Source: RGDT01 sp964630925 (lineage in GTDB: Bacteria; Planctomycetota; Planctomycetia; Gemmatales; Gemmataceae). Taken from it: 64,000 nt of DNA. This document shows positions 8,548-17,970 of this stretch, piece after piece. A program made the position numbers and the translations under genes. The notes beneath the pieces are model-generated. The model had not been told where the DNA came from. It did no database searches and saw only the letters and a list, made by a program, of their open reading frames with translations. The stretch spans positions 15,730 to 79,729 of the forward strand of contig CAZVZK010000029.1 in the NCBI GenBank assembly GCA_964630925.1, in the 5' to 3' direction. The first letter of the stretch is position 1. Every line of letters starts with the position of its first letter.

Positions 8548-9651
8548 TTACATCACCTCGGACAGCGTCACGAGGCGGCTCTTCTCCTTCAGCGACCGCG
8601 CCCCCGCGTGGACGATGGCCGTCACCTCCACGATCTCGTCGTGCGGCACCGGCTCCTTGCGCGTCCTCACCATCTCGCGGAACGTCGCCGCCATGCGGAA
8701 CATCTCGTAGTGGTGGCCGTACCAGAAATCGCCCTCGATGCTCGGCGTGAACTCGTACCGCTTCCTGTCGAAGTGCACCGCGACGTGGCAGTACTCGAAC
8801 ACCTCGTTCGGCCTGCCGTACCAGATCGCCGCCGCGGGCCGGTCCTTGTAGGTGATCAGGGCGTGGGCGGTGTTCTCGCGGGCGTACAGGCTGACCGCCT
8901 CCGCGCCGGCGCCCATCAGCGTCACCACCGACCACGCCGGGTGCTGGCCGTAGATCATCCAGCCGTCGGGCGTGTAGCCGCCCTGGACGCTCGCCGCGAC
9001 GTGGCGGATGGCGCCGAACTCCTTGGCGTCGCGTTTCCGCAGGGCCGCCTCCATGCCCCACTGGTGGCGGAACAGGCTCGACGACATGATCGGGGCCTTG
9101 TGTTTGCGGGCGAAGTCGAGGATCTTCTTCGTGCCGGCGACGGTGCCCCCGATGGGCTTATCGCAAAAGACCGGCAGGCCCTTCCTGAGCGCCGGCGCGA
9201 CGAGGTCGAAGTGGTCCTCGCCGAAGCCGGAGGCGTCGCCCATCCACACCGCATCGACCTCGTCGGCCATCTGCTCCAGCGACTTGGCGGCCTTCGACCC
9301 AGGGAACGTCTCCAGGTACGGCGGGATCACCTTCGGGTCGGCGTCGTAATAGAGCGTGATCCTCGTGTCGGGGAACGGCAGTTGATCGAAGGTGAACTTC
9401 GGGTTGCGGGTGTACTCCTTGAACATCTTCGCCGAGCCGGGGTCGAGGTACTTCTTCACCGCGTCGAGGTCGGCCGTGGGGTGGAAATACTGCGCGAAGT
9501 GCCAGGTGTGGCCGTTGCGAGGCTGCGGCTTGCCGCGGATGCTCGCCGACACGACGCCGATGCGCAACGTCTTCGCGGGCGGGCCGTCGGCGGCGGCGCG
9601 GGGCAGGAGGGCGGTGGCGGCGGCCCCGAGGGCCTCGCGGCGGGTGGTCAT
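8548..9651 (-). CDS. Gfo/Idh/MocA family oxidoreductase with export leader
   Basis: A 367-residue protein with a short twin-arginine-like leader (MTTRREALGAAATALLP) followed by LRIGVVSASIRGKP. The middle carries the EKP-type region as CDKPIGGTVAGTKKIL, and the C-terminal substrate domain contains SSLFRHQWGMEAA. This is the secreted or leader-bearing subgroup common in Planctomycetes and Bacteroidetes, which includes enzymes acting on glycans by an NAD-dependent redox mechanism. The longer-than-usual insertion between the Rossmann strand and helix (NGHTWHFAQYFHPTADLD) is typical of this subgroup. Its substrate is unknown. It is transcribed away from the Uma2 gene. Confidence 0.85.
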   Translation of the reverse strand: MTTRREALGAAATALLPRAAADGPPAKTLRIGVVSASIRGKPQPRNGHTWHFAQYFHPTADLDAVKKYLDPGSAKMFKEYTRNPKFTFDQLPFPDTRITLYYDADPKVIPPYLETFPGSKAAKSLEQMADEVDAVWMGDASGFGEDHFDLVAPALRKGLPVFCDKPIGGTVAGTKKILDFARKHKAPIMSSSLFRHQWGMEAALRKRDAKEFGAIRHVAASVQGGYTPDGWMIYGQHPAWSVVTLMGAGAEAVSLYARENTAHALITYKDRPAAAIWYGRPNEVFEYCHVAVHFDRKRYEFTPSIEGDFWYGHHYEMFRMAATFREMVRTRKEPVPHDEIVEVTAIVHAGARSLKEKSRLVTLSEVM

Positions 9652-9766
9652 GGCGGAATGCTCCGGCGGGCTTTGGATGACTTACGCCGGGCGAGGAGGA
9701 GGAGCCAGGCTGGTTCGGCGTGATGGAGGGTGGTACGATGACTCACGCCCAGACCGGAGGGCAGCC

Positions 9767-10354
9767 ATGTCCGCGCTCCTGACCGCCCGCCCCGTTGCAG
9801 CCGCACCGCCCGCCGCACCCAGGCCGCTGCGCTGGACGTGTGCCGAGTTCCACCGCGCAGGCGAGCTGGGCCTCTTCGAAGGCAAGCGCCCCCTGCTCAT
9901 CGACGGCGTCATCCTGGAGCAAGGCCCGATGAATCCCCCACACGCCGTCGCGGTGATGCTCGTCCAAGGCGTCCTCCTGGCGATCTTCGGCGCGGGTTGG
10001 GCACTCCGCGTTCAACTGCCCTTGGTGTTCGGGCTGGAGACGGACCCATTGCCGGACTTCGCCGTCGTCCGGGGCAGCCCGCGCGACTTCGCCGCGCACC
10101 CGTCCACGGCGGCGTTGGTGGTCGAGGTGTCCGACACCACGCTGTCATTCGACACCGGCGACAAGCTGGAGCTGTATGCCCGCGCCGGCGTCCCCGAATA
10201 CTGGGTGCTGGACCTCAACGCCCGTGAGCTGCTCGTCTATCGCGATCCGCACGGGACGGCCTACCGAAACCAGCAGACGTTCGGCCCTGCTGACGCCGTG
10301 TCGCCGCTCGCGGCACCGACGGCAACGGTGCGCGTCGCCGATCTGCTACCTTGA
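9767..10354 (+). CDS. Uma2 family (DUF820) putative restriction-like endonuclease
   Basis: A 195-residue protein of the Uma2/DUF820 family, a PD-(D/E)XK-like nuclease fold common in cyanobacteria and planctomycetes. Visible landmarks are the N-terminal WTCAEFHRAGELGLFEGKRPLLIDGVI, the acidic LPDFAVVRGSPRD, and the core VVEVSDTTLSFDTGDKLELYARAGVPEYWVLDL, which contains the family's D..K-Y pattern. Length is normal. The start follows GGAGGGCAGCC. These genes spread as scattered paralogues and their biological target is unknown. It converges with a DUF1501 gene; a small GC hairpin lies between them. Confidence 0.88.
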   Translation: MSALLTARPVAAAPPAAPRPLRWTCAEFHRAGELGLFEGKRPLLIDGVILEQGPMNPPHAVAVMLVQGVLLAIFGAGWALRVQLPLVFGLETDPLPDFAVVRGSPRDFAAHPSTAALVVEVSDTTLSFDTGDKLELYARAGVPEYWVLDLNARELLVYRDPHGTAYRNQQTFGPADAVSPLAAPTATVRVADLLP

Positions 10355-10403
10355 TGCGATCACTCGGGCCCCGTGAGAGGCCCGCTCGCCTGATCCGAAG
10401 ACA

Positions 10404-10424
10404 CGGCACGCTTACGCCGTGCCG
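10404..10424. terminator. Small hairpin between convergent genes
   Basis: A 7-base-pair stem CGGCACG/CGTGCCG with a 7-base loop lies between the convergent Uma2 and DUF1501 genes. No T tract follows on either strand, so termination activity is only suggested by its position. Confidence 0.35.
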
Positions 10425-10434
10425 CTCGCCTCGC

Positions 10435-11859
10435 TCACGCCATGATCTCCTTGATCACGTTCCCCGACACGTCCGTCAGGCGGAAGTCGCGGCCCTGGTG
10501 GCGGTAGGTCAGCTTCGTGTGGTCCAGCCCCAGGAGATGCAGCACCGTCGCCTGGATGTCGTGGACGTTCACCTTGTTCTCGGCGGCCTTGTAGCCGAAC
10601 GGGTCCGTCGCGCCGTAATGGACGCCGCCCTTCGTGCCGCCGCCCGCGAAGACGGTCGTGTAGGCGTGCGGGTTGTGGTCGCGGCCCAGGCTGCCCTGCG
10701 AGTCCGAGGTCCGCCCGAACTCGCCGCCCAGGATCACCAGCGTGTCGTCCAGCAGGCCCCGCGCCTTCAGGTCCGTCAGCAGGCCGGCCACGGGCGTGTC
10801 GGTCATCAGCCCGCAGTCGCGGTGGTTCACCTTGATGTCGTTGTGCCCGTCCCACGGCACGTCGCCCACGGCGCCGCCCGAGATGCGGTTCGTCCCGCTG
10901 AACACCTGCACGAAGCGCACGCCACGCTCCACCAGACGCCGCGCCATCAGGAGCTGCCGGCCGAAGCCGGCGCAGTCGCGGTTGTCCATGCCGTACAGCT
11001 GGTGGATGCGGCTCGACTCGCGGCCCACGTCGAGCGCCTCCGGTGCGGCGGTCTGCATGCGGTATGCCAGCTCGAACGAGCGGATGCGCGCCGACAGGTC
11101 CGGGCTGCCGGGCCGGGCCTTGCCGTGGCCCTCGTTGGCCTCGCGCAGCATCTCCAGCATGGCGCGCTGGCGGGCGTCGCTGACGGATCCGGGACGCGCC
11201 ACGTTGGCGATCGACGCGCGGGCGTCCAGCACCAGCGGCTGATGCGTCTTGGGCAGGAAGCCGGGCGACCAGATGCCGTCGTCGCCGCGCGGCTTGGCGT
11301 CGTGCATGACCACGAACGCCGGCAGGTTGTCGTTCTCGGACCCCAGCCCGTAGGTCACCCACGCCCCCATGCTCGGGTAGCCCGGCTTGGCCTGGCCGGC
11401 GGCCAGCTCCATCGACGCCGGGGCGTGGTTGTTCGCCACCGAGTGGCACGAGTGGATGAACGCCAGGTCGTCGGCGTGGCGGGCCACCCTGGGGAACACG
11501 TCGGAGATCCACGACCCCGACTGGCCGTGCTGCGCCCACTTGAACGGCGACGCCAGGCACTTGCCGCTTGTCGTGAAGAAGCCCGTCTTGGGGTCGGCCC
11601 CGGCGAGCTTCTGCCCGTCACGCTTCTGCAGCTCCGGCTTGTAGTCGAACGTATCGACGTGCGACGGCCCGCCGGTGAGGAAGATCCAGATCACCGACTT
11701 CGCCCGCGCGGCGAAGTGCGGCTTGCGGGCCGCCCCCTCGGCCAGCATCCCCTCGCGTCCGAGGAGGTACGCCAGGGCGAGCGATCCGCAGCCGAGGCCG
11801 GTGTCGCGCAGGAACGAGCGGCGTGAGAGGGGCAGCATCGGGGCGTTGTCAGGGGTCAT
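10435..11859 (-). CDS. DUF1501 domain protein
   Basis: A 474-residue DUF1501 protein with leader LSRRSFLRDTGLGCGSLALA, a twin-arginine-type pattern. The family segments are IFLTGGPSHVDTFDYKP, HSCHSVANNHAPASMEL, VFSGTNRISGGAVGDVPWDGHNDI and GGEFGRTSDSQGSLGRDHNP, ending FRLTDVSGNVIKEIMA. The gene lies downstream of, and on the same strand as, a DUF1549/DUF1553 cytochrome, the classic planctomycete pairing. About 195 bases separate the two and contain a long palindrome. The pair is presumed to act together outside the cytoplasm on an unknown substrate. Confidence 0.9.
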   Translation of the reverse strand: MTPDNAPMLPLSRRSFLRDTGLGCGSLALAYLLGREGMLAEGAARKPHFAARAKSVIWIFLTGGPSHVDTFDYKPELQKRDGQKLAGADPKTGFFTTSGKCLASPFKWAQHGQSGSWISDVFPRVARHADDLAFIHSCHSVANNHAPASMELAAGQAKPGYPSMGAWVTYGLGSENDNLPAFVVMHDAKPRGDDGIWSPGFLPKTHQPLVLDARASIANVARPGSVSDARQRAMLEMLREANEGHGKARPGSPDLSARIRSFELAYRMQTAAPEALDVGRESSRIHQLYGMDNRDCAGFGRQLLMARRLVERGVRFVQVFSGTNRISGGAVGDVPWDGHNDIKVNHRDCGLMTDTPVAGLLTDLKARGLLDDTLVILGGEFGRTSDSQGSLGRDHNPHAYTTVFAGGGTKGGVHYGATDPFGYKAAENKVNVHDIQATVLHLLGLDHTKLTYRHQGRDFRLTDVSGNVIKEIMA

Positions 11860-11919
11860 GTCCGTCTCCGTCGCTTGGTGGTTCGCAGAGCGCCGAGGGT
11901 TCGCGGTACGCCGAGGACG

Positions 11920-12048
11920 CCCAGGGTTCGAAGACTCACCCTGGGCTACAGAAACGTCGCCGAAGCGGCTCCAACAGCCAACAGCCGGGTTGTCGAGCCG
12001 CTTCGGCGAGGTCTTGGTAGCCCAGGGTGAGGCTCTGCGAACCCTGGG
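11920..12048. repeat. Extended interrupted palindrome
   Basis: Three nested inverted segments face each other. CCCAGGGTTCG (11920-11930) pairs with its complement at 12038-12048, TCACCCTGGGCTA (11936-11948) with 12018-12030, and CGCCGAAGCGGCT (11958-11970) with 11996-12008. Together they can form one long hairpin of 129 bases. It sits between the DUF1553 and DUF1501 genes and could be a processing or attenuation site, or a small non-autonomous mobile repeat. Confidence 0.7.
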
Positions 12049-12054
12049 CGAGGG

Positions 12055-14799
12055 TCAATCCACATAGATGAACTCATTCAGACACAGCAGCACCTGGCAG
12101 AAGTCCGCCGTCGCCGCCGCCACGCCGCCGGGGCCCTTCGTCCCGTCCGACAGGCGGCGGATGAAGCCCGCCATCTTCGCCCTCTCCGCCTCCGATGGCC
12201 CGCGGGCCAGGGCGATGCGGTACGCCTTCTCGACGGCGTCCTCGGGCGTCGATCCGCCGACGCGCTTCGCCAACCCCTCGGCGCGGGCGCGGACGAACGG
12301 CGAGTTCATCATCGCCAGCGCCTGCGTCGTCGCCGTCGTGGTCGAACGCTCGCCGACGCTCTGGATGCCCTCCGGCGCGTCGAACGCCTGCAACATCGGG
12401 ATCAGCCGCGTCCGCTTCACCGTCAGGTACACGCTCCGCCGCGGCGTGTTGCCGTCCAGCGATCCGGGGCCGAACATCGTCAGGTCCAGCGCGCCGCCCA
12501 CGGCCAGCAGGGAGTCGCGGATCGCCTCGGCCTCCAGGCGCCGCGGCGGGACGTGCGACCACAGCAGGTTCCTCGGGTCCTCCTTCGCCGCCAGGGCCGA
12601 CGCCTCGCCGCCCTGCATGTAGGCGGCGCTCGTCATCAGTAGCTCGTGGATCGGACGCAGCCGCCAGCCGCCGCGGATCAGCTCGCCCGCCAGCCAGTCG
12701 AGCAGCTCGGGGTGCGTCGGGGCCTCACCCTGGGCGCCGAAGTCGTTCGGCGTCCGGACGAGCCCCTTGCCGAAGTGATGCAGCCACAGGCGGTTGACGA
12801 TGACGCGCGCCAGCAGGTGGCCAGCGCCGCCCTTCGCGTCGGTGATCCAATTCGCCAGGGCGACGCGCGGCGGCGGGGAGTCCTTGCCGCGTTTCAGCCA
12901 CGCGCCGCCGTCCTCGCTCGCCATCAGGACGCGGGCGAAACCGGGTCGGGCCACGCCGTTCTTCTTGTCGGTCTCGCCGCGGATCAGGTAATGCACGTCG
13001 CCGCCACGGCCCGACGTGGCCGCGAACAGATCGACCAGCGCCGGCTTCGGCTCCTTCTTCGCGCTGGCCTCGATCGCGGCCATCACCTTCTCGGCGTCGG
13101 CGTCCACGCGGCGGAACCACTCCATCACGCCGGGCATGTCCTTGGCCGCCGCCCGCGCCGCGATCTCGGCGTGGTGCTGCGGGACCGCCGGGCCGTCGGG
13201 TTTGGCGTCCTTGACACGCGCCACGGCCAGCTTGACGGCCCCCATCGGCGTGGCCGACTTGAGGGTGAAGGTCAGCACGGCGCCGGCGGCGCCGAACGGG
13301 GCCTCGGCCACGAACACCGCCGGGCGGCCCTTGCCCGCCGGCTTCAGCTTGATGGGGGCGGGCCTCGCCCCCGTCCGCGAGGTGGTGATGCTGGCCGTCA
13401 GCGTCACGTCACCGGCCGCCTCGACGCGGATGGCCGTGAGGCCGGTGAGCGAGGAGCGGGCGGTGACGGTGAGCGTCTTGTCGGCCTTCGCCGGCACGTC
13501 GAGCGCCAGCCAGTCGGCGGCGGGGCGGGCCTTCTCCGCCTCCAGCCACTTCGCCAGCCGGGCCGGGAGCTGCTCCTCGATGAAGCGGCCGCGGGCCGCC
13601 AGCAGCGGGCCGTGCGTGGCGTCGAACGCCGCCTTGAGCCTGCGTGTCGCCTCGGGGTCGGGGTCGATCTTGCGGCGGACGGAGTCGGTGCGGGCGAGGG
13701 TGGCGAGGAGGCGGTAGTAGTCCTCCTGCGGCAGCGGGTCGTACTTGTGCTCGTGGCAGCGGGCACAGCCGAACGACAGGCCGAGCAGCCCCGTGCCGAC
13801 GGTGGAGAGCATGTCGTCGAGGTGGTCGTAGCGGATCGGCTCCAGCGTCTTCTGGGTCGTCTGGCCGGGGTACGGCCCGGCGACGAGGAAGCCGGTCGCG
13901 GCGGACGTGTAGAGGTCGTTCGGCTTCATCTCGTCGCCGGCGAGCTGGAGGCGGACGAACTCGTCGAAGGGCATGTCGCTGTTGAGCGCCTTGATGACGA
14001 AGTCGCGGTAGTGGTAGGCGCCGGGCCGGTCGCCGTCGAACTCGTACCCGCCGCTCTCGGCGAACCGCGCCACGTCGAGCCAGTGCCGTGCCCACCGCTC
14101 GCCGTGGCGCTCGCTGGCGAGCAGCCGGCGGACGAGTTTGGTGTAGGCATCCGGCGAGGCGTCCTTCAGGAAGGCGTCCACCTCCTCCGGCGTGGGCGGC
14201 AGGCCGGTGAGGTCGAACGTGGCCCGGCGGATGAGCCTCTCCTTCGGGAGGGGCGCGGCGGGGGCCAGGCCGCGGGCCTCCAACTGGGCGAGGAGGAAGC
14301 GGTCGACGGGCGTCTTCACCCAGGCGGTGTTGCGGACGGAGGGCGGGGCGGAGGTGTCGAGCGGGCGGAACGACCAGAACTTCCTGCCGGCCTCGAGGTC
14401 GATGACGCGCTTGGCGGGGAGGACGGAGCCGTCGCGGGGGTCGGGCGCGCCCATGTCCACCCAGCGGGCGAGGTCGGCGATGACGGCCTCGGGGAGCCTG
14501 CCTTTCGGCGGCATCTGCTGCGTGTCCTTGCGCAGCACCTGGATGAGGAGGCTTTTCGCGGAGTGGCCGGCGACGAGCGCCGGGCCGGAGTCGCCGCCCT
14601 CGCGCAGGGCCTGGCGTGAATCGAGGAGTAGGCCGCCGCGCAGCTTCTTCGTCTTCCTCGCCTCCTCGGAGTGGCAGGAATAACAGTGCTGGATGAGGAC
14701 GGGGCGGATCTTCGCCTCGAAAAAGGCGATGCCGTCCTTGCCGGCGGGCGGCGCGGAGGCGGGTCCGAGGAGGAGGGTGGCGCAGAGAGCAGACATCAT
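12055..14799 (-). CDS. PSCyt1/DUF1549/DUF1553 cytochrome-type protein
   Basis: A 914-residue exported protein of the planctomycete cytochrome family. After the signal peptide MMSALCATLLLGPASAPPAG comes a haem-binding PSCyt1 module with CYSCH (C39, C42, H43) and the usual LRGGLLLDSRQALREGGDSGPAL and MPPKGRLPEAVIADLARWVDMGAPDPR. The DUF1549 domain follows (DRFLLAQLEARGL, WARHWLDVARFAESGG, GLSFGCARCHEHKYDPL with a second CARCH). The C-terminal DUF1553 domain contains VNRLWLHHFGKGLVRTPNDFG and SVYLTVKRTRLIPMLQAFD. The start at 14799 places the signal peptide at the N-terminus; the codon at 14850 would add 17 residues. It forms an operon-like pair with the downstream DUF1501 gene. Confidence 0.9.
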   Translation of the reverse strand: MMSALCATLLLGPASAPPAGKDGIAFFEAKIRPVLIQHCYSCHSEEARKTKKLRGGLLLDSRQALREGGDSGPALVAGHSAKSLLIQVLRKDTQQMPPKGRLPEAVIADLARWVDMGAPDPRDGSVLPAKRVIDLEAGRKFWSFRPLDTSAPPSVRNTAWVKTPVDRFLLAQLEARGLAPAAPLPKERLIRRATFDLTGLPPTPEEVDAFLKDASPDAYTKLVRRLLASERHGERWARHWLDVARFAESGGYEFDGDRPGAYHYRDFVIKALNSDMPFDEFVRLQLAGDEMKPNDLYTSAATGFLVAGPYPGQTTQKTLEPIRYDHLDDMLSTVGTGLLGLSFGCARCHEHKYDPLPQEDYYRLLATLARTDSVRRKIDPDPEATRRLKAAFDATHGPLLAARGRFIEEQLPARLAKWLEAEKARPAADWLALDVPAKADKTLTVTARSSLTGLTAIRVEAAGDVTLTASITTSRTGARPAPIKLKPAGKGRPAVFVAEAPFGAAGAVLTFTLKSATPMGAVKLAVARVKDAKPDGPAVPQHHAEIAARAAAKDMPGVMEWFRRVDADAEKVMAAIEASAKKEPKPALVDLFAATSGRGGDVHYLIRGETDKKNGVARPGFARVLMASEDGGAWLKRGKDSPPPRVALANWITDAKGGAGHLLARVIVNRLWLHHFGKGLVRTPNDFGAQGEAPTHPELLDWLAGELIRGGWRLRPIHELLMTSAAYMQGGEASALAAKEDPRNLLWSHVPPRRLEAEAIRDSLLAVGGALDLTMFGPGSLDGNTPRRSVYLTVKRTRLIPMLQAFDAPEGIQSVGERSTTTATTQALAMMNSPFVRARAEGLAKRVGGSTPEDAVEKAYRIALARGPSEAERAKMAGFIRRLSDGTKGPGGVAAATADFCQVLLCLNEFIYVD

Positions 14800-14967
14800 G
14801 GGCCGGGTCTCGCGAGGAGAGGCGGAGGCAGGAGGGCGGGGAGGATACATTGAGTGTACCCGCCGGCGGGCCGGGGAGCAACCGTGTGGCCGAACGGCGT
14901 GAGCCTCACCGCCCCGCCGCGTGTCCGTAGCATATCATCGTCCGCCCCCCGCCTGACAGGACCGACC

Positions 14968-17874
14968 ATGACGGCCGAACTACCACCCCAGTATGACCCG
15001 AAGTCGGCCCAGGAGCGCTGGCTGGCGTTCTGGGACGAGAAGCAATACTTCCGGAGCCGCCCCGACGGCCGCAAGCCCTACACCATCGTCATCCCACCCC
15101 CGAATGTGACCGGCGCCCTCCACCTCGGCCACGCCCTCAATAACACCCTCCAGGACATCCTGATCCGCTGGCGCCGCGCCCAGGGTTTTAACGCCTTGTG
15201 GGTGCCGGGGACGGACCACGCCGGCATCGCCACACAGGCCGTGGTGGAACGGCGCGTGCGTGACACCGAGCAGAAGACACGCCACCAGCTGGGACGCGAC
15301 GAGCTGGTGAAACGCATCTGGGCGTGGAAGGATCAGTACGAGTCGCGCATCCTCGGGCAGCTCAAGCAGCTCGGGGCGTCGTGCGACTGGCCGCGGACGC
15401 GCTTCACGCTCGACCCCGTGTGTACGCGGGCGGTGCGCGAGACGTTCTTCAAGATGTTCAAGGACGGCCTCATCTTCCGCGGCAAGCGCCTCGTGAACTG
15501 GGACGCCTCGCTGCAGACGTCCGTGGCCGACGACGAGACGTACGCCGAGACGATCAAGGGCGGGTTCTGGACGTTCAAGTACCCGGTGAAGGGGCTCGAG
15601 GGGGAGTACATCCGCTTCTCGACGACCCGGCCCGAGACGATGCTCGGCGACACGGCGGTGTGCGTGCATCCGCACGACGAGCGGTACAAGCACCTGGTCG
15701 GCAAGACGGTGACGGTGCCGCTGGTGGGGCGCGACATCCCCATCATCGCCGACGGGCAGCTCGCCGACATGACGCTGGGCACCGGCTGCGTGAAGGTGAC
15801 GCCCGCCCACGACCCCAACGACTACGCCGCCGGCCTGCGCAACAGGCTGCCGATGATCAACATCCTCAACCCCGACGGCACCATCAACGAGAACGGCGGC
15901 AAGTACGCGAGGATGGACCGCTACAAGGCGCGCGAGGCGGTGACGGCGGACATGGAGGCGCTGGGCCTGTTCGAGGGCCGCGAGGACCGCGACATCCCGC
16001 TCAAGTACAGCGACCGCTCGAAGACGCCCATCGAGCCGTACCTGAGCGACCAGTGGTTCGTGAAGATGGACACGCTGGCCCAGACGGCCATCGACGCGGT
16101 GACGGACGGGCGGGTGAAGTTCCACCCGGAGCGGTACGCGCGGACGTACCTCGACTGGCTGGGCGAGAAGCGCGACTGGTGCATCAGCCGGCAGCTGTGG
16201 TGGGGCCACCGCATCCCCATCTGGTACACCGACGCCCCCGAGGCGGAGATCAACAAGGCGTTCGGCGCCGACCCCGGGGTGGCCTGGACGCGCGACGACG
16301 AGAACAATCAATGGCTCGTGTGCGGGCGCGCCGACCTCGACGGCTCGAAGCTGTCGGGGTATCGCTTCGAGCAGGACCCCGACGTGCTGGATACGTGGTT
16401 CAGCTCGGCGCTCTGGCCGCACTCGACGCTCGGCTGGCCGGAGAAGACGGCGGAGATGGGGTACTATTACCCCACGTCCACGCTGGTGACGAGCCGCGAC
16501 ATCATCACGCTGTGGGTGGCCCGCATGGTGATGACGGGGCTGTACAACGCCGGGGGCATCCCCTTCCACGACGTGTACATCCACACGAAGATCCTTGATC
16601 AGTTCGGCGAGGGCATGTCGAAGACGAAGGGCAACGGCATCGACCCGCTGGACATCATCAGCCGCTACGGCACCGACTCTCTCCGTTTCACGATGGCGTT
16701 CATGTCCACCGACACGCAGGACACGCGGATGCCCGTGGCCAACGTGTGCCCCTCCTGCGACACCCTCGTGCCGGTGAAGCAGGAGCACCTCCGCATGAGG
16801 ACGCGGAAAGTGACATGCCCCGACTGCAAGAAGCCGTTCCGGCCGGGCGGCCCCTGGCCCGACGAGGACCCCGAGCTGAAGACCGCCGTGCAGGCGAGCG
16901 ACAAGTTCGACCAGGGCCGCAACTTCGCCAACAAGCTGTGGAACGCCGCCCGCTTCCTGCTGATGAACCTCGACGGCTACACGCCCGCCGCCGTGGACAT
17001 GGCCTCGCTGGCACTCGAGGACCGGTGGATACTCAGTCGTTTGGCGAGCGCGGCGACGGCGATCACCGGGCACCTGGAGGGCTTCCATTTCAGTGAGGCC
17101 GCCCGCACGCTGTACGACTTCACCTGGAGCGAGTTCTGCGACTGGTACATCGAGATGAGCAAGGGCCGGCTGAAGGACGCGGAGGCGCGGCCCCTCGCCC
17201 AGCGCGTGCAGGCGGCGGTGCTGGACGGCATCCTGCGGCTCGCCCAGCCGATCATGCCGTTCGTGACCGAGTCGATCTGGCAGGCCCTCAACGAGGCGGC
17301 CCCGTCGCGCGGCCTGCCGACGCCCGCCGCCGCCGCCGAGAGCGTGTGCATCGCGGCGTGGCCGACGTGCCCGGAGGCGTGGCGTGACGCGGCGATGGAG
17401 TCCCGCCTGGCGCGGATGCAGGACCTGGTGCGCCTGGTGCGCGAGATCCGCAACCGCTACATGATCAAGCCGAACGTGACGCTCGACGCGGTGTTCATCG
17501 ACTGTTCGGAGGCCGTGGCGTCGGACTTCCGGCAGCTCACGCCGTTCGTCCAGCGCCTGGGCGGGGTGGGGGCGATCCACGCGGGGCCGGGGACGGCCAA
17601 GCCGCCGCAGGCGGCGACGCAGGTGCATGCCGACTTCCGGCTGTACGTGTCGCTGGCCGGGCTGATCGACGTGTCATCAGAGACGGCGCGGCTGACGAAG
17701 CAGCAGGGCGAGAAGCAGAAGGCGTTGGAGTCGGCGCGGGGCAAGCTGAACAACGCGGGCTTCATGGCGCGGGCGCAGCCGGAGGTGGTGCAGGCGACGA
17801 AGGACCTGGTGGCGGATCTGGAGGGGCAGCTCGCCGTCATCGCGGAGACGCTGCGCGACCTGGCGGCGGGGTGA
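14968..17874 (+). CDS. valS: Valyl-tRNA synthetase
   Basis: A 968-residue class I aminoacyl-tRNA synthetase that charges tRNA-Val in the cytoplasm. The HIGH signature is HLGH (residues 52-55) after PPPNVTGAL. The CP1 editing domain follows, with TTRPETMLGDTAVCVHP. The KMSKS loop is GMSKTKG near residue 550. The anticodon-binding domain and the C-terminal coiled coil typical of ValRS (KQQGEKQKALESARGKLNN) are present. An unusual insertion with two CxxC pairs (C594/C597 and C617/C620) lies between the KMSKS region and the ARFLLMNLDG helix. The start at 14968 gives MTAELPPQYDP, the standard N-terminus. It ends near a strong hairpin facing a convergent gene. Confidence 0.96.
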   Translation: MTAELPPQYDPKSAQERWLAFWDEKQYFRSRPDGRKPYTIVIPPPNVTGALHLGHALNNTLQDILIRWRRAQGFNALWVPGTDHAGIATQAVVERRVRDTEQKTRHQLGRDELVKRIWAWKDQYESRILGQLKQLGASCDWPRTRFTLDPVCTRAVRETFFKMFKDGLIFRGKRLVNWDASLQTSVADDETYAETIKGGFWTFKYPVKGLEGEYIRFSTTRPETMLGDTAVCVHPHDERYKHLVGKTVTVPLVGRDIPIIADGQLADMTLGTGCVKVTPAHDPNDYAAGLRNRLPMINILNPDGTINENGGKYARMDRYKAREAVTADMEALGLFEGREDRDIPLKYSDRSKTPIEPYLSDQWFVKMDTLAQTAIDAVTDGRVKFHPERYARTYLDWLGEKRDWCISRQLWWGHRIPIWYTDAPEAEINKAFGADPGVAWTRDDENNQWLVCGRADLDGSKLSGYRFEQDPDVLDTWFSSALWPHSTLGWPEKTAEMGYYYPTSTLVTSRDIITLWVARMVMTGLYNAGGIPFHDVYIHTKILDQFGEGMSKTKGNGIDPLDIISRYGTDSLRFTMAFMSTDTQDTRMPVANVCPSCDTLVPVKQEHLRMRTRKVTCPDCKKPFRPGGPWPDEDPELKTAVQASDKFDQGRNFANKLWNAARFLLMNLDGYTPAAVDMASLALEDRWILSRLASAATAITGHLEGFHFSEAARTLYDFTWSEFCDWYIEMSKGRLKDAEARPLAQRVQAAVLDGILRLAQPIMPFVTESIWQALNEAAPSRGLPTPAAAAESVCIAAWPTCPEAWRDAAMESRLARMQDLVRLVREIRNRYMIKPNVTLDAVFIDCSEAVASDFRQLTPFVQRLGGVGAIHAGPGTAKPPQAATQVHADFRLYVSLAGLIDVSSETARLTKQQGEKQKALESARGKLNNAGFMARAQPEVVQATKDLVADLEGQLAVIAETLRDLAAG

Positions 17875-17917
17875 CGGAGTCCCCGACGGCCTGCCGGAGG
17901 CGCCCCGTGGCGCCACG

Positions 17918-17951
17918 CGGCCCGCGTGTCATTCAGAAGGCACGCGGGCCG
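17918..17951. terminator. Strong hairpin between convergent genes
   Basis: A perfect 11-base-pair stem, CGGCCCGCGTG with its complement CACGCGGGCCG, around a 12-base loop lies in the 96-base gap between valS and the convergent gene. It can fold on either strand. There is no clear T tract, which is usual in very GC-rich genomes. Confidence 0.6.
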
Positions 17952-17970
17952 AGGGCCATAGGGTGAGGCG

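Noticed and set aside
12646..14619. Long plus-strand open frame opposite the DUF1553 gene
   Set aside because: It is the antisense shadow of a clear family member; its product is histidine/arginine-rich low-complexity sequence, as are similar long frames opposite valS, the HzsA-like gene and the kinase.
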